DNA from: Acetobacter sicerae
GTDB taxonomy: Bacteria > Pseudomonadota > Alphaproteobacteria > Acetobacterales > Acetobacteraceae
Assembly: GCF_011516765.1 (NCBI RefSeq)
Contig: NZ_JAAABN010000001.1
Location: forward strand, 496,001 to 560,000
Direction of reading: 5' to 3'
Length of the DNA: 64,000 bases
Positions within the stretch are counted from its first letter, which is position 1, and the number at the start of each line of letters is the position of its first letter. The position numbers were made by a program, and so were the translations under genes. A model generated the notes under the pieces. It was not told the origin of the DNA. It did not search any database and saw nothing but the letters and a program-made list of their open reading frames with translations. This document shows positions 51,736 through 61,619 of this stretch, one piece after another.

Positions 51736-54639
51736 ATGAGGCGGGCGTATCCAGCCTTTGAACACTGCAACCTTGGGACCGGTTTCTTGGCGCGTATCAG
51801 CCGCATCCTTCCAGCCAGCCTTTCATCCGCCACGACGAAAACGTCGCTGAAACGCCGAGGTGATGAACTCGGCGGTGTTCTGCTGTGGGTGCTGGCGCTC
51901 GTCCTGACAGCCTGTTTCTGGAGCTATGACCCGCTCGACCCCTCCCCGGATGTGTCGACCGACAGAGCGCCTACGAACCTGCTTGGACGACCGGGAGCCT
52001 TTCTGGCCGATATTCTCATTCAGGCTGTGGGTCTCTCCACGGCGCTGCTGATTGTCGCCCTCGCCGCGTGGGGATGGAGAATCTTCCGGCATCGCGGTCT
52101 GAGCGTCTTCGTAATACGGGCTGTCGCCCTCTGTTTCCTCCTTCCAGTGGGGGCGGCTCTTCTTGCGGCGCTCCCCATTCTGATCACGGCCTTTCACGCA
52201 CCGGCATGGCCATCCGACGCAGGCATAGGCGGCGGGATCGGAGCCAGCATAGCGCGGGAAGCCGTTGCCGCCGGAATGTCCGCCATTGGGCCTGCGGGCG
52301 GCGTCATCATCTGGTTCCTCGGCCTGATCCTTGCCGTTCTTCTGGGCGCGCTGGCGTTCGGGCTCGACAAGAATGAATGGAACAGCATCGCCCGACTGAC
52401 AGGCGCGACCATGCTGCTCATCGGTCGGCAGCCCGGTCGCCTCGCCAAAGTGATTATTGCCCGTCAGCGTCGGGTTCTTCCGGGGCAGGAGGACGCATAC
52501 GCCCGCAGCGACTACGGCAACGGTTATGAAACAGCCGGTTCCGAAACTGGTTTTGTCGAACAGGACAACGGCAGCAAACGGTCGTGGATTCCCCGGCGCG
52601 CCAAGGCTTCCACCGCCTCGGCCGGGCAATATCTTGCAGCAAAAGCAGCGCAGGAAACCCGCTTCGCACCTCCGCCGCCGCGTTCCGAAACGGCAAGACA
52701 GCCTGCCGCCACCAGAAGCGCCGCCCCTACAGGCACCGATCTCGCTCTTCTGGCGCCCTCACCGGAATCACCTCCGGCAAACCGTCCGACTGGCCGCAGG
52801 CCCGCCAACACGGTTAACGAGGACGAAGCTGTCTACGCCCTGCCCGGCCCGGTAAATGATGCCCCGCCGCCGACCGAGCGCCTCTCAGCGTATCGGGATG
52901 AGCAGGCTGATGCTTCTGCTGATCTTCAGGCTCCGGCTCCCTTGCAGCCGGCATCGCCACCTCCGGCGACCCGGCCTGAACCCGTCACGCAGTCTGCCGG
53001 TTACGGCGCGCCTGCTGAAGGTGAAGGCAAGAAGTCCCTGCTTTCCAAACTCTTCGGGGGACGCTCGGAAAATGATGGAGGGTCAGCAGCAGGTCGACGG
53101 GAAGCTGCAAAGGCGTCTCAGGGCTGGGTTCTGCCACCTGTCTCTCTGCTGAAACTTCCCCCCGCCTCGCGGGCCGCCATGGCGCCATCGCGGGAAATGC
53201 TGGAAGGAAACGCCCGGCTTCTCGAAACGGTTCTTGCGGACTTCGGCGTGCAGGGACGGATCGTCGATCTGCATCCCGGCCCCGTGGTCACGCTGTACGA
53301 GCTTGAGCCAGCCCCCGGCATTCGCGCTGCCCGTGTCATCGGTCTGGCGGACGATGTCGCCCGTTCCCTGTCCGTGCTCAGCGTCCGTATCGCCACGGTT
53401 CCCGGCCGCAATGTCATCGGTATCGAAGTCCCTAACGCGACCCGCGAGACGGTGTATCTCTCCGAACTGTTCAAATGCCCCGAATGGGTGAACACGACAG
53501 CCCGCCTTGAACTGGCTCTCGGCAAGGATATCGCTGGCGAACCGGTCTTCGGCGACCTCGCCAAGATGCCGCATCTTCTGGTCGCAGGCACCACCGGCTC
53601 CGGTAAGTCGGTCGGGATCAACGCGATGATCCTGTCACTGCTTTTCCGACATTCGCCGGACGAGTGCCGCCTGATCATGATCGACCCCAAGGTGCTGGAA
53701 CTGTCGATCTATGACGGCATCCCTCACCTGCTGACGCCTGTCGTCACCGAGCCGAACAAGGCCGTCACCGCCCTGAAATGGGTCGTGCGCGAGATGGACC
53801 GCCGCTATCGCGCCATGGCGCATCTGCAGGTGCGTAACATCGCCGGTTACAATGAACGGGCTGCGCAGGTTCGGGAGCGCGGCGAGGAAGTGACCCGTCG
53901 CGTCCAGACCGGCTACGATCCGGAAACGGGCAACCCGATTTTCGAAGAACAGTCTCTGACGCTCGACCCCCTGCCCTTCATCGTTGTGGTCATTGACGAA
54001 ATGGCCGATCTGATGATGACGGCAGGAAAGGAAATCGACGCCGCCGTCCAGCGTCTCGCGCAGAAAGCCCGTGCGGCGGGTATCCACGTCATCATGGCGA
54101 CGCAGCGTCCGTCCGTGGACGTGATTACCGGCACCATCAAGGCCAACTTCCCGACGCGTATTTCCTTTCAGGTCATCAGCAAGTTCGACAGTCGAACGAT
54201 CCTTGGCGAACAGGGCGCGGAACAGTTGCTCGGTCAGGGCGACATGCTGTTCATGCAGGGCGGCGGTCGCATCACCCGCGTGCATGGTCCATTCGTTGCC
54301 GATAGCGAAGTCGAGGCAGTGGTTGAATTCCTGCGCGAACAGGGTGAGCCGATTTATGATGAAGACGTCATCTCCGAACGCGAGGATGACAGCGCTGCGG
54401 GAGCGTTTGAAGCCGGAAGCGGCGGTGGAGATGGCGATGCAGGCGGTCTGTATGACAAGGCGGTCGCCATCGTGATCCGCGAAGGCAAGGCGTCCACCTC
54501 CTTCGTCCAGCGTCATCTTTCGATTGGCTACAACCGTGCGGCCAAGCTGATTGAACAGATGGAGAAGAACGGTATCGTGACGGCTGCCGACCATGTGGGT
54601 CGTCGCAAGGTGCTGATCGGGCGTGGCGCAGAAGACTGA
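51736..54639 (+). CDS. ftsK: DNA translocase FtsK
   Basis: FtsK is a 967-residue septal DNA pump that moves chromosome ends to the dif site during division. It has an N-terminal block of about four membrane helices ([20 protein letters not shown] and following), then a Pro/Ala-rich linker of about 300 residues. The RecA-like motor follows, with Walker A GTTGSGKS (near residue 620) and Walker [13 protein letters not shown]. The C-terminal gamma winged helix ([20 protein letters not shown]) recognises KOPS sequences. The first ATG lacks a good ribosome binding site, so a TTG at 51787 is possible. In many relatives ftsK neighbours lolA; here lolA lies about 8 kb away. Confidence 0.96.
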   Translation: MRRAYPAFEHCNLGTGFLARISRILPASLSSATTKTSLKRRGDELGGVLLWVLALVLTACFWSYDPLDPSPDVSTDRAPTNLLGRPGAFLADILIQAVGLSTALLIVALAAWGWRIFRHRGLSVFVIRAVALCFLLPVGAALLAALPILITAFHAPAWPSDAGIGGGIGASIAREAVAAGMSAIGPAGGVIIWFLGLILAVLLGALAFGLDKNEWNSIARLTGATMLLIGRQPGRLAKVIIARQRRVLPGQEDAYARSDYGNGYETAGSETGFVEQDNGSKRSWIPRRAKASTASAGQYLAAKAAQETRFAPPPPRSETARQPAATRSAAPTGTDLALLAPSPESPPANRPTGRRPANTVNEDEAVYALPGPVNDAPPPTERLSAYRDEQADASADLQAPAPLQPASPPPATRPEPVTQSAGYGAPAEGEGKKSLLSKLFGGRSENDGGSAAGRREAAKASQGWVLPPVSLLKLPPASRAAMAPSREMLEGNARLLETVLADFGVQGRIVDLHPGPVVTLYELEPAPGIRAARVIGLADDVARSLSVLSVRIATVPGRNVIGIEVPNATRETVYLSELFKCPEWVNTTARLELALGKDIAGEPVFGDLAKMPHLLVAGTTGSGKSVGINAMILSLLFRHSPDECRLIMIDPKVLELSIYDGIPHLLTPVVTEPNKAVTALKWVVREMDRRYRAMAHLQVRNIAGYNERAAQVRERGEEVTRRVQTGYDPETGNPIFEEQSLTLDPLPFIVVVIDEMADLMMTAGKEIDAAVQRLAQKARAAGIHVIMATQRPSVDVITGTIKANFPTRISFQVISKFDSRTILGEQGAEQLLGQGDMLFMQGGGRITRVHGPFVADSEVEAVVEFLREQGEPIYDEDVISEREDDSAAGAFEAGSGGGDGDAGGLYDKAVAIVIREGKASTSFVQRHLSIGYNRAAKLIEQMEKNGIVTAADHVGRRKVLIGRGAED

Positions 54640-54661
54640 TTTATCTGCGCCCCACTTTATG

Positions 54662-54698
54662 GAGCCATTCCGCTGCGCACCGGTCAGCAGAATGGCTC
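54662..54698 (+). terminator. hairpin after ftsK
   Basis: GAGCCATTC (54662-54670) pairs perfectly with GAATGGCTC (54690-54698). After a C/A mismatch GCTG pairs with CAGC around a 9-base loop. It lies 23 bases past the ftsK stop. No U-run follows. The design matches the hairpin at 10116-10158. Confidence 0.5.
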
Positions 54699-54839
54699 GA
54701 ACGACTTATCTGGCGTGCTTCTTCATCCGTTCAGGTGAATACGGAACCGCTCTCAATTTCAGCCTCACCCCGGTCTTAAGTTATTACTTCTGGACAGACG
54801 GTGCAGGCTTTCTCTGTTTCTGGAAACGAGTGAACGGTC

Positions 54840-55523
54840 ATGACGGGTCTCTCTTCAACACTCCCGTTTGAAACGCTCTATGAAAGCAATCAGGCGCTCA
54901 TCATCAACAAGCCCGCTGGTCTGCCGGTTCATCCCGGACCACGTGGCGGTCCAAGCGTTGAAGACTGGTTTCCCCTGATGAGCCGAAGGAAAGATGGTCC
55001 GTGGCTCGCGCACAGGCTGGACGCCGACACGGCAGGCTGCCTTGCCATTGCCCTGCGCAAACAGACATTGCTGGCGATGCAGTCCTGCTTCTCACAAGGC
55101 CTGACCCGCAAGATCTACTGGGCCATCGTGCAGGGCGTTGCTCCGGAAACAGCGGAGATTGATGAGCCTCTGAAAAAGATCAGCACGAAATCCGGTGGAT
55201 GGAGAATGTGCGCCGCTCCAGACGGACAGAACGCACGGACGACATTGAGGCGTCTCGGCACGGACGGTGTGTGTTCGTGGGTAGAGCTGACGCTCCACAC
55301 GGGCCGGACCCATCAGGCGCGGATACATTGCGCCCTTCTGGGCACACCCATCAAAGGCGACCCGATCTACGCCGAGGGGAAAACTGAATCTTCAGGTCCG
55401 TTACAGCTCCTGAGTCGGGAGCTTACGCTGCAACTTCCCACCCCGGTCACGGCAGTCGCGCCACCGCCGCCCCACATGGAGGCGGCTTTAAGACGCTGTG
55501 GGTATCATCCCCAAATCGGGTGA
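54840..55523 (+). CDS. RluA-family RNA pseudouridine synthase
   Basis: This 227-residue enzyme isomerises uridine in rRNA or tRNA. It has the RluA signature LAHRLDADTAG with the catalytic Asp61, the upstream IINKPAGLPVHPG, and the closing HTGRTHQARIHCALLGTPIKG. There is no S4 domain, so it resembles the short RluA/TruC-like forms; the target base cannot be read. It starts 200 bases after ftsK. Between them lies only the hairpin at 54662-54698 and an AT-rich stretch. Confidence 0.92.
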   Translation: MTGLSSTLPFETLYESNQALIINKPAGLPVHPGPRGGPSVEDWFPLMSRRKDGPWLAHRLDADTAGCLAIALRKQTLLAMQSCFSQGLTRKIYWAIVQGVAPETAEIDEPLKKISTKSGGWRMCAAPDGQNARTTLRRLGTDGVCSWVELTLHTGRTHQARIHCALLGTPIKGDPIYAEGKTESSGPLQLLSRELTLQLPTPVTAVAPPPPHMEAALRRCGYHPQIG

Positions 55524-55544
55524 CGCCCTTTCAGGACCGGACGA

Positions 55545-56684
55545 TCAGTTGCTGACGGCGTGCCAGGACTTGCCCTGGAATTTGTAGTCCACGTGCAGTT
55601 CTTCGATGATTTCGGAGAAGACGTGGTTGTCATACACGATCATGGACGGGATCGGACGCACCCGCATGAAATCTGCATGGAACGTGCGGTTCAGAGCGCG
55701 CTCGAACACACCGGGACCGGTCTTGTAGGGGATGTACAGACCCGGATGGAGATAGCAGTTCCGATAGAGCGACAGCAGCACGTCTTCCAGAATCGGGCTG
55801 TTCGCAACCGAACCGAAGAAGTCATTATGCACCACACTGTCATGGGTCAGGAGGAACACATGTGAGTGGTGATGGGACAGTCGCTCAAAGAACACGTCTT
55901 CGGAACGGATGCGGATATCGGCGTCGAGCCACCAGCCACCCAGCTTCTGGATGACGTGAGCGCGAAGGAAATCTGCCGCCTCGGCAGGATGACGGGTGCT
56001 CAGGAACAGGTTCCGGGCTTCGACGCCATAAACCTCATACAGCCACTGGGCGGCTTCTTCCTGATTGAAAGTCTTGACCTCAACGCCTTTGAGATTGCGG
56101 TGATATTCGAAGTTACGCTCAACTTCGTCCGGCGTTTCCCTGTCCCAGTACATGAAGATCTTACGGGGGATGAGAGCGCCCGGCACACGGCTGTCAGCCA
56201 CGCCGTTGCGCATCTGCTCGGTGTAGAGGCGGTTCATGACCTCCAGATACAGCCTGTCGCACTCCTCGCCCGTGTGGAACTCGTCGTAACAGTTGCCCAT
56301 GATGCGGGCAGCCTTGATCAGGTCGCCTGTGGTCCATGCTGTCTGGATGCCGAGGATGTAATTGTAGAGAGGAAGCGACAGGGACCGGAGCGCGTCCATA
56401 TCCGCCTGATCAAGCGGCAGACCGGCTTTCAGCTGACACAGAAGACTGACGTGCAGCAGAATGTGCGCGCCGGGGTGCTGGTCCGGAGATTTCGAATGGA
56501 GTTCATACCCGATGTGATAAACACGGGCCGCCTCCGCAACACAGCGATCGGTATGGAGAATATTGGCGAGGTAAAACGCCTTCTCGACAGTGTCGCAGCC
56601 ATGCTCGTTATAATAAGCAATGGCTCTTTCATTATTTGCCAGATCGGAGGGAGTAAGATGCGGTGGCGTTACCGGTTCAGTCAT
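55545..56684 (-). CDS. glycosyltransferase with DXD sugar-binding motif
   Basis: This 379-residue protein has a C-terminal domain of the GT32/OCH1-like type: IPRKIFMYWDRETPDEVERN, then DFLRAHVIQKLGGWWLDADI with the metal- and nucleotide-sugar-binding DAD motif. The N-terminal 160 residues are helical and resemble degenerate tetratricopeptide repeats. There is no signal peptide or membrane segment, so it probably acts at the cytoplasmic face on surface-polysaccharide intermediates. Sugar donor and acceptor are unknown. I chose the ATG at 56684 because GGAG lies eight bases upstream. It is transcribed alone. Confidence 0.87.
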   Translation of the reverse strand: MTEPVTPPHLTPSDLANNERAIAYYNEHGCDTVEKAFYLANILHTDRCVAEAARVYHIGYELHSKSPDQHPGAHILLHVSLLCQLKAGLPLDQADMDALRSLSLPLYNYILGIQTAWTTGDLIKAARIMGNCYDEFHTGEECDRLYLEVMNRLYTEQMRNGVADSRVPGALIPRKIFMYWDRETPDEVERNFEYHRNLKGVEVKTFNQEEAAQWLYEVYGVEARNLFLSTRHPAEAADFLRAHVIQKLGGWWLDADIRIRSEDVFFERLSHHHSHVFLLTHDSVVHNDFFGSVANSPILEDVLLSLYRNCYLHPGLYIPYKTGPGVFERALNRTFHADFMRVRPIPSMIVYDNHVFSEIIEELHVDYKFQGKSWHAVSN

Positions 56685-56938
56685 TCCATTTTCTCCGACG
56701 GACTTATCTGAGCAACCTATTACCAAATCCTCAGATCGTTACAACCTGAACGAATGGTCAATAGAACCCCAGCTACTCCTGATTATCATTTTTTTTCGCT
56801 AAAAACTGAAAAAGATCATTTCATGACAGACCTCCCGCCTGGGGAGCTTTTCAGACGCGCGTGAGGCCCCCTTAACAAACCGTCGGAAGATCGTCATCGT
56901 GGCGCACATTTCTGGCTCTGTCGGCAAGGGAGGCTCTC

Positions 56939-57910
56939 ATGACACGCCCGCAAAACATTCTGGTTCGTGGCGCAGGCGTCGCGGGCCTTGTCGCCGCTGT
57001 CAGACTGGCCAGTCGGGGAGCGCGTGTCACTCTGGCCGAAGCCGGACCGAAAGTCGGCTCGGGCGCGTCCTGGATGGCGGGAGGCATGCTCGCTCCCTGG
57101 TGCGAAGCAGAGTCAGCACCGCCAGAAGTAACCGAACGCTCCATTGATTCCCTCGCCTGGTGGCGCGCCAACGTGCCGGATGTGCAGTCCAACGGCAGTC
57201 TTGTGGTCGCCCCGCCCCGCGACACGGCGGAAGTCGCCCGGTTTGGACGCCGCACCAGTCATTTTCGGGAAATCGGTCCGCAGGAGATCGGCGAACTGGA
57301 GCCGGATCTCGCCGACCGTTTTCAGAAAGCGCTCTTCTTTCCGGAGGAAGGCCATCTCGATCCACGGAAGGCGCTCCCTGCCCTCGCTGATCGTCTGGTG
57401 AACGAACTGGGCGGCCGCCTGTTGCTGAATACACCGGCGGCGCCAACCGACGAAACTTTCGACTGGACAGTTGATGCGACAGGTCTACGTGCGCGGAAGG
57501 AACTTTCCTCGCTGCGAGGCGTGAGAGGAGAGATGCTTCTTCTTCACTGTCCGGATGTCACGCTGCACAGACCCGTGCGGATGCTGCATCCCCGGATCCC
57601 CATCTACATAGTGCCCCGCGCCGATCACCTGTTCATGGTCGGCGCGACAATGATCGAAAGCGAGAATGACGGACCGATGACGCTCCGGTCGATGAGCGAA
57701 CTGCTTAACGCAGCCTGGACGCTACACCCCGGTTTCGCGGAAGCCGAGATCGTGGATATCGGGACAGGTTTAAGGCCGTCCTATCCGGATAATGTACCGC
57801 TTGTGACACAGGAAGGTCGCACCATTTTCGTCAACGGAATGTACCGCCACGGCTATCTGCTGTCGCCATGGCTGGGCGCGCAGGTCGAGAAGCTCGTATT
57901 CGATTCTTAG
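56939..57910 (+). CDS. thiO: glycine oxidase ThiO (FAD-dependent)
   Basis: ThiO oxidises glycine to iminoglycine (dehydroglycine), which ThiG uses to build the thiazole ring of thiamine. The 323-residue product has the FAD-binding GAGVAGLVAAVRLASRGARV near the N-terminus, followed by the GASWMAGGMLAPWCEAE motif typical of ThiO, and the closing NGMYRHGYLLSPWLGAQVE. A strong ribosome binding site (GGGAGG) precedes the ATG. thiS, thiG and thiE follow on the same strand, which confirms the role. I see no TPP riboswitch upstream. Confidence 0.94.
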   Translation: MTRPQNILVRGAGVAGLVAAVRLASRGARVTLAEAGPKVGSGASWMAGGMLAPWCEAESAPPEVTERSIDSLAWWRANVPDVQSNGSLVVAPPRDTAEVARFGRRTSHFREIGPQEIGELEPDLADRFQKALFFPEEGHLDPRKALPALADRLVNELGGRLLLNTPAAPTDETFDWTVDATGLRARKELSSLRGVRGEMLLLHCPDVTLHRPVRMLHPRIPIYIVPRADHLFMVGATMIESENDGPMTLRSMSELLNAAWTLHPGFAEAEIVDIGTGLRPSYPDNVPLVTQEGRTIFVNGMYRHGYLLSPWLGAQVEKLVFDS

Positions 57911-57935
57911 AAGACCCGCGACTTGCGTGGTCTTC
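57910..57935 (+). promoter_or_regulatory. intercistronic hairpin between thiO and thiS
   Basis: GAAGACCCGC pairs with GCG(T)GGTCTTC: a 10-bp stem with one bulged base and a 5-base loop, starting on the last base of the thiO stop. It may protect or process the transcript and so set the ratio of ThiO to ThiS and ThiG. Confidence 0.5.
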
Positions 57936-57996
57936 CTGAAAGCCCCAAGTGATGCATGAACCATGCAAGTGACGACTTCTGGTCAGGGAGGCTGAC

Positions 57997-58194
57997 ATGA
58001 ACATTCTGGTCAACGACGAGGCCCGCGAGGTGACCGCCGCCACTCTCGCCGCGCTTGTCGATGAACTCGGCCTGAAGGGTGCCCGGATCGCCACCGCTGT
58101 AGATGGCGACTTCGTGCCGGCCTCCCGCCGTTCTCACCTGACCATTGCAGAGGGAATGAAGATTGAAATCGTCGCTCCCATGCAGGGTGGATAA
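57997..58194 (+). CDS. thiS: sulfur carrier protein ThiS
   Basis: ThiS is a 65-residue ubiquitin-like protein that carries sulfur as a C-terminal thiocarboxylate for thiazole synthesis. It begins [20 protein letters not shown], and the sequence ends in the required Gly-Gly (PMQGG). The preceding [13 protein letters not shown] strand is typical. GGGAGG lies five bases before the ATG. It needs activation by ThiF, which is not in this window. Confidence 0.95.
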   Translation: MNILVNDEAREVTAATLAALVDELGLKGARIATAVDGDFVPASRRSHLTIAEGMKIEIVAPMQGG

Positions 58195-58198
58195 AGCA

Positions 58199-58969
58199 AT
58201 GAAGTTTTACGGAACCGCACTTTCCTCTCCTTTGATGCTCGGAACGGCCCAGTATCCTTCCCCTGACATCCTCGCTTCCGCTGTGAAAGCGGCTCAGGCT
58301 GGGGTCATAACGGTGTCGCTGCGCCGGGAATCTGCTGGTCAGAAGGCTGGACAGGCATTCTGGTCCCTCATTCGCGAACTTGAAGTTCCGGTGCTTCCCA
58401 ATACGGCTGGATGTCACACGGTCAAGGAAGCAGTCACGACAGCCCACATGGCCCGCGAGGTGTTCGAGACGGACTGGGTGAAGCTCGAAGTCATCGGCGA
58501 AGCCGATACACTCCAGCCAGATGTGTTCGGGCTTGTCGAAGCCGCGCGTATTCTCACATCTGAAGGCTTCAGGGTTTTTCCCTACACGACTGAAGACCTT
58601 GTCGTGGCGGAGAAACTTCTCGCTGCGGGCTGTGAAGTGCTGATGCCGTGGGGTGCGCCCATCGGCTCGGGCAAGGGCCTGAACAATGTGTTCGGTCTGC
58701 GCGCTCTTCGGGCTCATTTCCCGGATGTTCCGCTTGTCGTCGATGCCGGGATCGGCGTGCCATCACACGCTGCGCAGGCCATGGAACTCGGCTATGACGC
58801 GGTTCTCATCAACACGGCCGTCGCCAAGGCTGGCGATCCCGTAGCGATGGCCCGCGCTTTCAGTCTGGCTGTCGAAGCTGGCGCTCTGGCGTATAAGGCG
58901 GACCCCATGGCGGAACGTGATATGGCGGCCCCCTCCACTCCCCTGCTCGGAAAGCCTGTGCTCGCATGA
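58199..58969 (+). CDS. thiG: thiazole synthase ThiG
   Basis: ThiG condenses deoxyxylulose-5-phosphate, ThiS thiocarboxylate and dehydroglycine to thiazole phosphate. The 256-residue TIM barrel starts [20 protein letters not shown]. Lys95 in [17 protein letters not shown] forms the imine with the sugar phosphate. The phosphate-binding ends [17 protein letters not shown] and [20 protein letters not shown] are also present. The ATG at 58199 lies five bases after thiS. An in-frame start at 58163 lies inside thiS and is unlikely. Confidence 0.96.
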   Translation: MKFYGTALSSPLMLGTAQYPSPDILASAVKAAQAGVITVSLRRESAGQKAGQAFWSLIRELEVPVLPNTAGCHTVKEAVTTAHMAREVFETDWVKLEVIGEADTLQPDVFGLVEAARILTSEGFRVFPYTTEDLVVAEKLLAAGCEVLMPWGAPIGSGKGLNNVFGLRALRAHFPDVPLVVDAGIGVPSHAAQAMELGYDAVLINTAVAKAGDPVAMARAFSLAVEAGALAYKADPMAERDMAAPSTPLLGKPVLA

Positions 58970-59589
58970 CCCATTTACCGCTTCCACAACGCATCTATCC
59001 TGTCGTGGATCGGGCTTTCTGGATTGATCGTCTCGGCGCGGCCGGAGCGCGTTTCATCCAGCTCCGCATCAAGGACAAAACGGGCGCAGCGCTCGTTGAG
59101 GAATTGAAGGAAGGTTTGCGCTTCGCCGAACGCCATGGCGTGTCGCTGGTCGTCAACGACTTCTGGCAGGAAGCCATTCTGTGCGGCGCCCCCTGGCTGC
59201 ATCTGGGACAGGAAGATCTCGACACAGCGGACCTTGGCGCCATCCGGAAAGCAGGCATTCGGTTCGGCATCAGCACGCACTGCGTGGAAGAACTGGAGCG
59301 CGCGCTGGCGGTCAAGCCTGATTATGTCGCGCTGGGACCGATCTGGCCGACACGCCTCAAGAAGATGGCTTTTGGGCCGCAGGGCACGGAAAAACTGACT
59401 GAATGGCGGCAGCGAATTGGCGATCTTCCTTTGGTCGCAATCGGCGGCGTTACCCTCGCCCGTGCGCCGGAGTGCATTGCTGCCGGTGCGGACTGTGTTT
59501 CCGCCGTTTCCGACTTCATTCTTGCGCCTGATCCTGAAGCCCAGATTGCGGCGTGGCTGGCGGCAACAGAAAAAAACATTGCGACATAA
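58966..59589 (+). CDS. thiE: thiamine-phosphate synthase ThiE
   Basis: ThiE joins the pyrimidine pyrophosphate and thiazole phosphate into thiamine phosphate. The 207-residue TIM barrel has [19 protein letters not shown] (diphosphate-binding Gln/Arg/Lys), [30 protein letters not shown], and the phosphate loop [20 protein letters not shown]. It overlaps thiG by four bases (ATGA) and is the last gene of the thiO-S-G-E operon. thiC and thiD, which supply the pyrimidine, are not in this window. Confidence 0.95.
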   Translation: MTHLPLPQRIYPVVDRAFWIDRLGAAGARFIQLRIKDKTGAALVEELKEGLRFAERHGVSLVVNDFWQEAILCGAPWLHLGQEDLDTADLGAIRKAGIRFGISTHCVEELERALAVKPDYVALGPIWPTRLKKMAFGPQGTEKLTEWRQRIGDLPLVAIGGVTLARAPECIAAGADCVSAVSDFILAPDPEAQIAAWLAATEKNIAT

Positions 59590-59655
59590 CAATACTTCAA
59601 CGCACCGGCGACTGCTTAAATGTTCTTCAATAGCTCTGACTGATTATCCAGCCAG

Positions 59656-60222
59656 TTGGTCGGATCGAAAGTTGTTCAGCTGATACCCGTCTTAAGAAAA
59701 ACTGCCAGATTTGTGGCTGCATGCGGCCTGAGCTATGGTTTTTTCATCACCATGCCAGCATGTGCAGAAGCTTTTGATTCCAAGGATGTCACCATTCTTG
59801 GCGAGGCTCTGCACTTTGTTGTGCCTCCGCCAAAGGGAGAAATCTCCGTGGCGGTCGTCTACAATCCTGCGGTGTCAGGTTCAGAGCAGGAAGCGATGCA
59901 GATCAGCAAGGCTTTCTCCGACTCTTCACAGAATATCGATATTGTCATGCACGCTTTTGCCGTGCGTCTCGATGATCTAAATCATAACACATTTGTCGCT
60001 GTTGTATCCGCCAATGGCGCGGGCACACCTACCCTGAAAAACGCGCTCACGTCACACCACGCTGTCTGCGTGACAAGCCATCTGGACCAGGTGGAGAACG
60101 GAAGTTGCCAGATTTATCTGATCTCCCAACCAACCGTCGATATCCGCCTCAATCAGGACGCCTCTGACGCAGCGGACGTGCATTTCGCGACGGCATTCAG
60201 GATTATGGTGCGCACCCTCTGA
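59656..60222 (+). CDS. exported protein of unknown function, possibly YfiR-like
   Basis: This protein of about 188 residues appears to start at a TTG, since no ATG precedes the signal peptide (RKTARFVAACGLSYGFFITM, ending in CAEAF). The mature part is a beta-alpha protein with GEISVAVVYNPAVSGSEQEA, then FVAVVSANG, and a closing VTSHLDQVENGSCQIYLISQ. This recalls the YfiR/DUF4154 periplasmic fold, but the match is weak. Two cysteines near the C-terminus (AVCVTS, GSCQIY) may pair. It lies 66 bases after thiE and ends flush against the convergent hutG-like gene. Confidence 0.62.
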   Translation: MVGSKVVQLIPVLRKTARFVAACGLSYGFFITMPACAEAFDSKDVTILGEALHFVVPPPKGEISVAVVYNPAVSGSEQEAMQISKAFSDSSQNIDIVMHAFAVRLDDLNHNTFVAVVSANGAGTPTLKNALTSHHAVCVTSHLDQVENGSCQIYLISQPTVDIRLNQDASDAADVHFATAFRIMVRTL

Positions 60223-61134
60223 TCAGCGTGTCTTCACACACTGCGCGACATAAGCCGCCATGTCCGCAATAACCTGCTCGATTTTCTGAGCAAAACGAGG
60301 ATTCAGTCCGGAGCCGCCGTTGGCTCTCCGGCTCACATAAAGCGCACGATTCATCTCAAGCTGTATGGCGCTGACCCCTTCAGCAGGCTGGCCATAATGG
60401 CTGGTGATGAACCCGCCTGCGAACGGATGATTACGGGCCACTTTCATATTCTGGGCCAGCAGATTGCGGGCCAGCGCCTGCACATAATGCAGCTCGCTCG
60501 ATGCGCCGAAACAGTCGCCAATCACACAATCCGCTTTTGAGCCGTCCACTCCTGCCGGCATGGAATGCATGTCGAGCAGAACACAGAAGCCGTGCTTCTC
60601 TTTCATATCCCTGATCAGTTGACGAAGCTCGGCATGGTATGGATGCCAGTAGCGTCTCAGACGAGCGGTCGTCTCCGCCATGGAGAGTTTTCCTGCATAA
60701 AGCTGCCTCCCCCCGGAAACGACTACCGGGACACTCCCCAGACCCGCACGCCCACGAGCTGAAGGGCTAAGCGCCTCTTCCTCTGCTCCGGCGATCATGG
60801 CCGGATCGAGATCGAGTGAGGCTCTGTTCACATCACAGAAGACTCTCGGAAATGTAGCTGAAAGCAGGGTCGCGCCATGGGCCGGCGCGGAAGCGACCAG
60901 AGTATCGACGTGAAAATCTTCGCCACTGCGCAGCACTTCAAGCGGCAATCTGACCTGAGCAAGAAAGCTGGGAGAATAATCACGTCCCGAATGAGGTGAC
61001 GAGATAATGAGCGGTATTGATTCGCCGGCCGGACGTACAACAGTCACAGGCGGATTCGCGTGGGAACCGACAGACGTGTCTTCTTCTCTGGTGTTGAAAG
61101 AATCGCTGAAAACAGCGCCTGATTGGTCCAGCAT
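60223..61134 (-). CDS. N-formylglutamate amidohydrolase family protein
   Basis: This protein of about 303 residues belongs to the N-formylglutamate amidohydrolase (HutG-like) family, which hydrolyses N-formyl-glutamate or related N-acyl amino acids with a metal ion. Visible motifs are ISSPHSGRDYSPSF, GEDFHVDTLVASAP, the FCDVNRASLDLDP segment, and LLDMHSMPAGVDGS. The remaining histidine-utilisation genes are absent nearby, so the true substrate may differ. The ATG at 61134 is used; an upstream GTG at 61140 is also possible. Confidence 0.9.
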   Translation of the reverse strand: MLDQSGAVFSDSFNTREEDTSVGSHANPPVTVVRPAGESIPLIISSPHSGRDYSPSFLAQVRLPLEVLRSGEDFHVDTLVASAPAHGATLLSATFPRVFCDVNRASLDLDPAMIAGAEEEALSPSARGRAGLGSVPVVVSGGRQLYAGKLSMAETTARLRRYWHPYHAELRQLIRDMKEKHGFCVLLDMHSMPAGVDGSKADCVIGDCFGASSELHYVQALARNLLAQNMKVARNHPFAGGFITSHYGQPAEGVSAIQLEMNRALYVSRRANGGSGLNPRFAQKIEQVIADMAAYVAQCVKTR

Positions 61135-61236
61135 AAGCACTCAGAACAAGGGATTATTGGGGTCGTTCTGACAGGCTACACTATTTTTCTCACATGGGCT
61201 TGCCTTCTTCGCAGAGCTCTTTTAAAAGCCCGCTTA

Positions 61237-61330
61237 CCGAACAGATGGGCGCATAGCTCAGCGGTAGAGCACTACCTTGACATGGTAGGGGTCACAGGTT
61301 CAATCCCTGTTGCGCCCACCATCTGTTCGG
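61237..61330. repeat. perfect 10-bp inverted repeat enclosing tRNA-Val
   Basis: CCGAACAGAT (61237-61246) lies directly before the tRNA and ATCTGTTCGG (61321-61330) starts on the last base of its CCA end. In the precursor RNA these pair perfectly and extend the acceptor stem region by 10 bp beyond the ACC bulge. This may guide processing or act as a terminator-like structure. Confidence 0.75.
61247..61321 (+). tRNA. tRNA-Val (anticodon GAC)
   Basis: The cloverleaf is complete. The acceptor stem is GGGCGCA with TGCGCCC, the discriminator is A and CCA is encoded. The D-arm is TAGCTCAGCGGTAGAGCA and the T-arm carries GGTTCAATCC. The anticodon stem CTACC/GGTAG holds the loop TTGACAT, giving GAC. 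Confidence 0.97.
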
Positions 61331-61619
61331 TGAAAATAATTAAAATTCACGATTGCGATTTATACGAAATCTATAAAGTTTCGTGATAGAGCAGTCTCGT
61401 AAACCGCAATCCATTTCGATGCGGAAAGATTATAACTGTCCGTTACGTCAGGTCGTATCACCCGCTCCTTAAATCCAGTTGATCGTGAAAGCGGTTTTCG
61501 TGCTGCCTTGACCTCCCGCGCAGGTGACCAATTCACTGCCAAACAGAATATCATTATAAAATCAGACGAAATACACACGATAGTCATGGACTATGATTGC
61601 TCGATAGAACTTTCGACAA
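61331..61619. other. AT-rich region between tRNA-Val and the GIY-YIG gene
   Basis: These 289 bases are clearly more AT-rich than most of the window. I find no convincing gene; a 75-codon frame on the minus strand (61360-61587) matches nothing I know. No copy of the tRNA 3' end is repeated here, so no attachment site can be shown. Confidence 0.4.

Noticed and set aside
54623-54871. 82-codon frame bridging ftsK and the pseudouridine synthase gene
   Set aside because: It overlaps both genes and a stable hairpin and has no recognisable features.
56727-56938. TPP riboswitch upstream of thiO
   Set aside because: I looked for the conserved CTGAGA and the 3' core and found neither. Only a weak 5-bp hairpin (56832-56846) is present.
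61360-61587. 75-codon minus-strand frame next to tRNA-Val, considered as an integrase remnant
   Set aside because: No tyrosine-recombinase catalytic residues or other family signature can be seen.
61322-61619. Attachment-site duplication of the tRNA-Val 3' end
   Set aside because: No repeat of the tRNA 3' sequence is visible downstream within the window, so an integration site cannot be supported.
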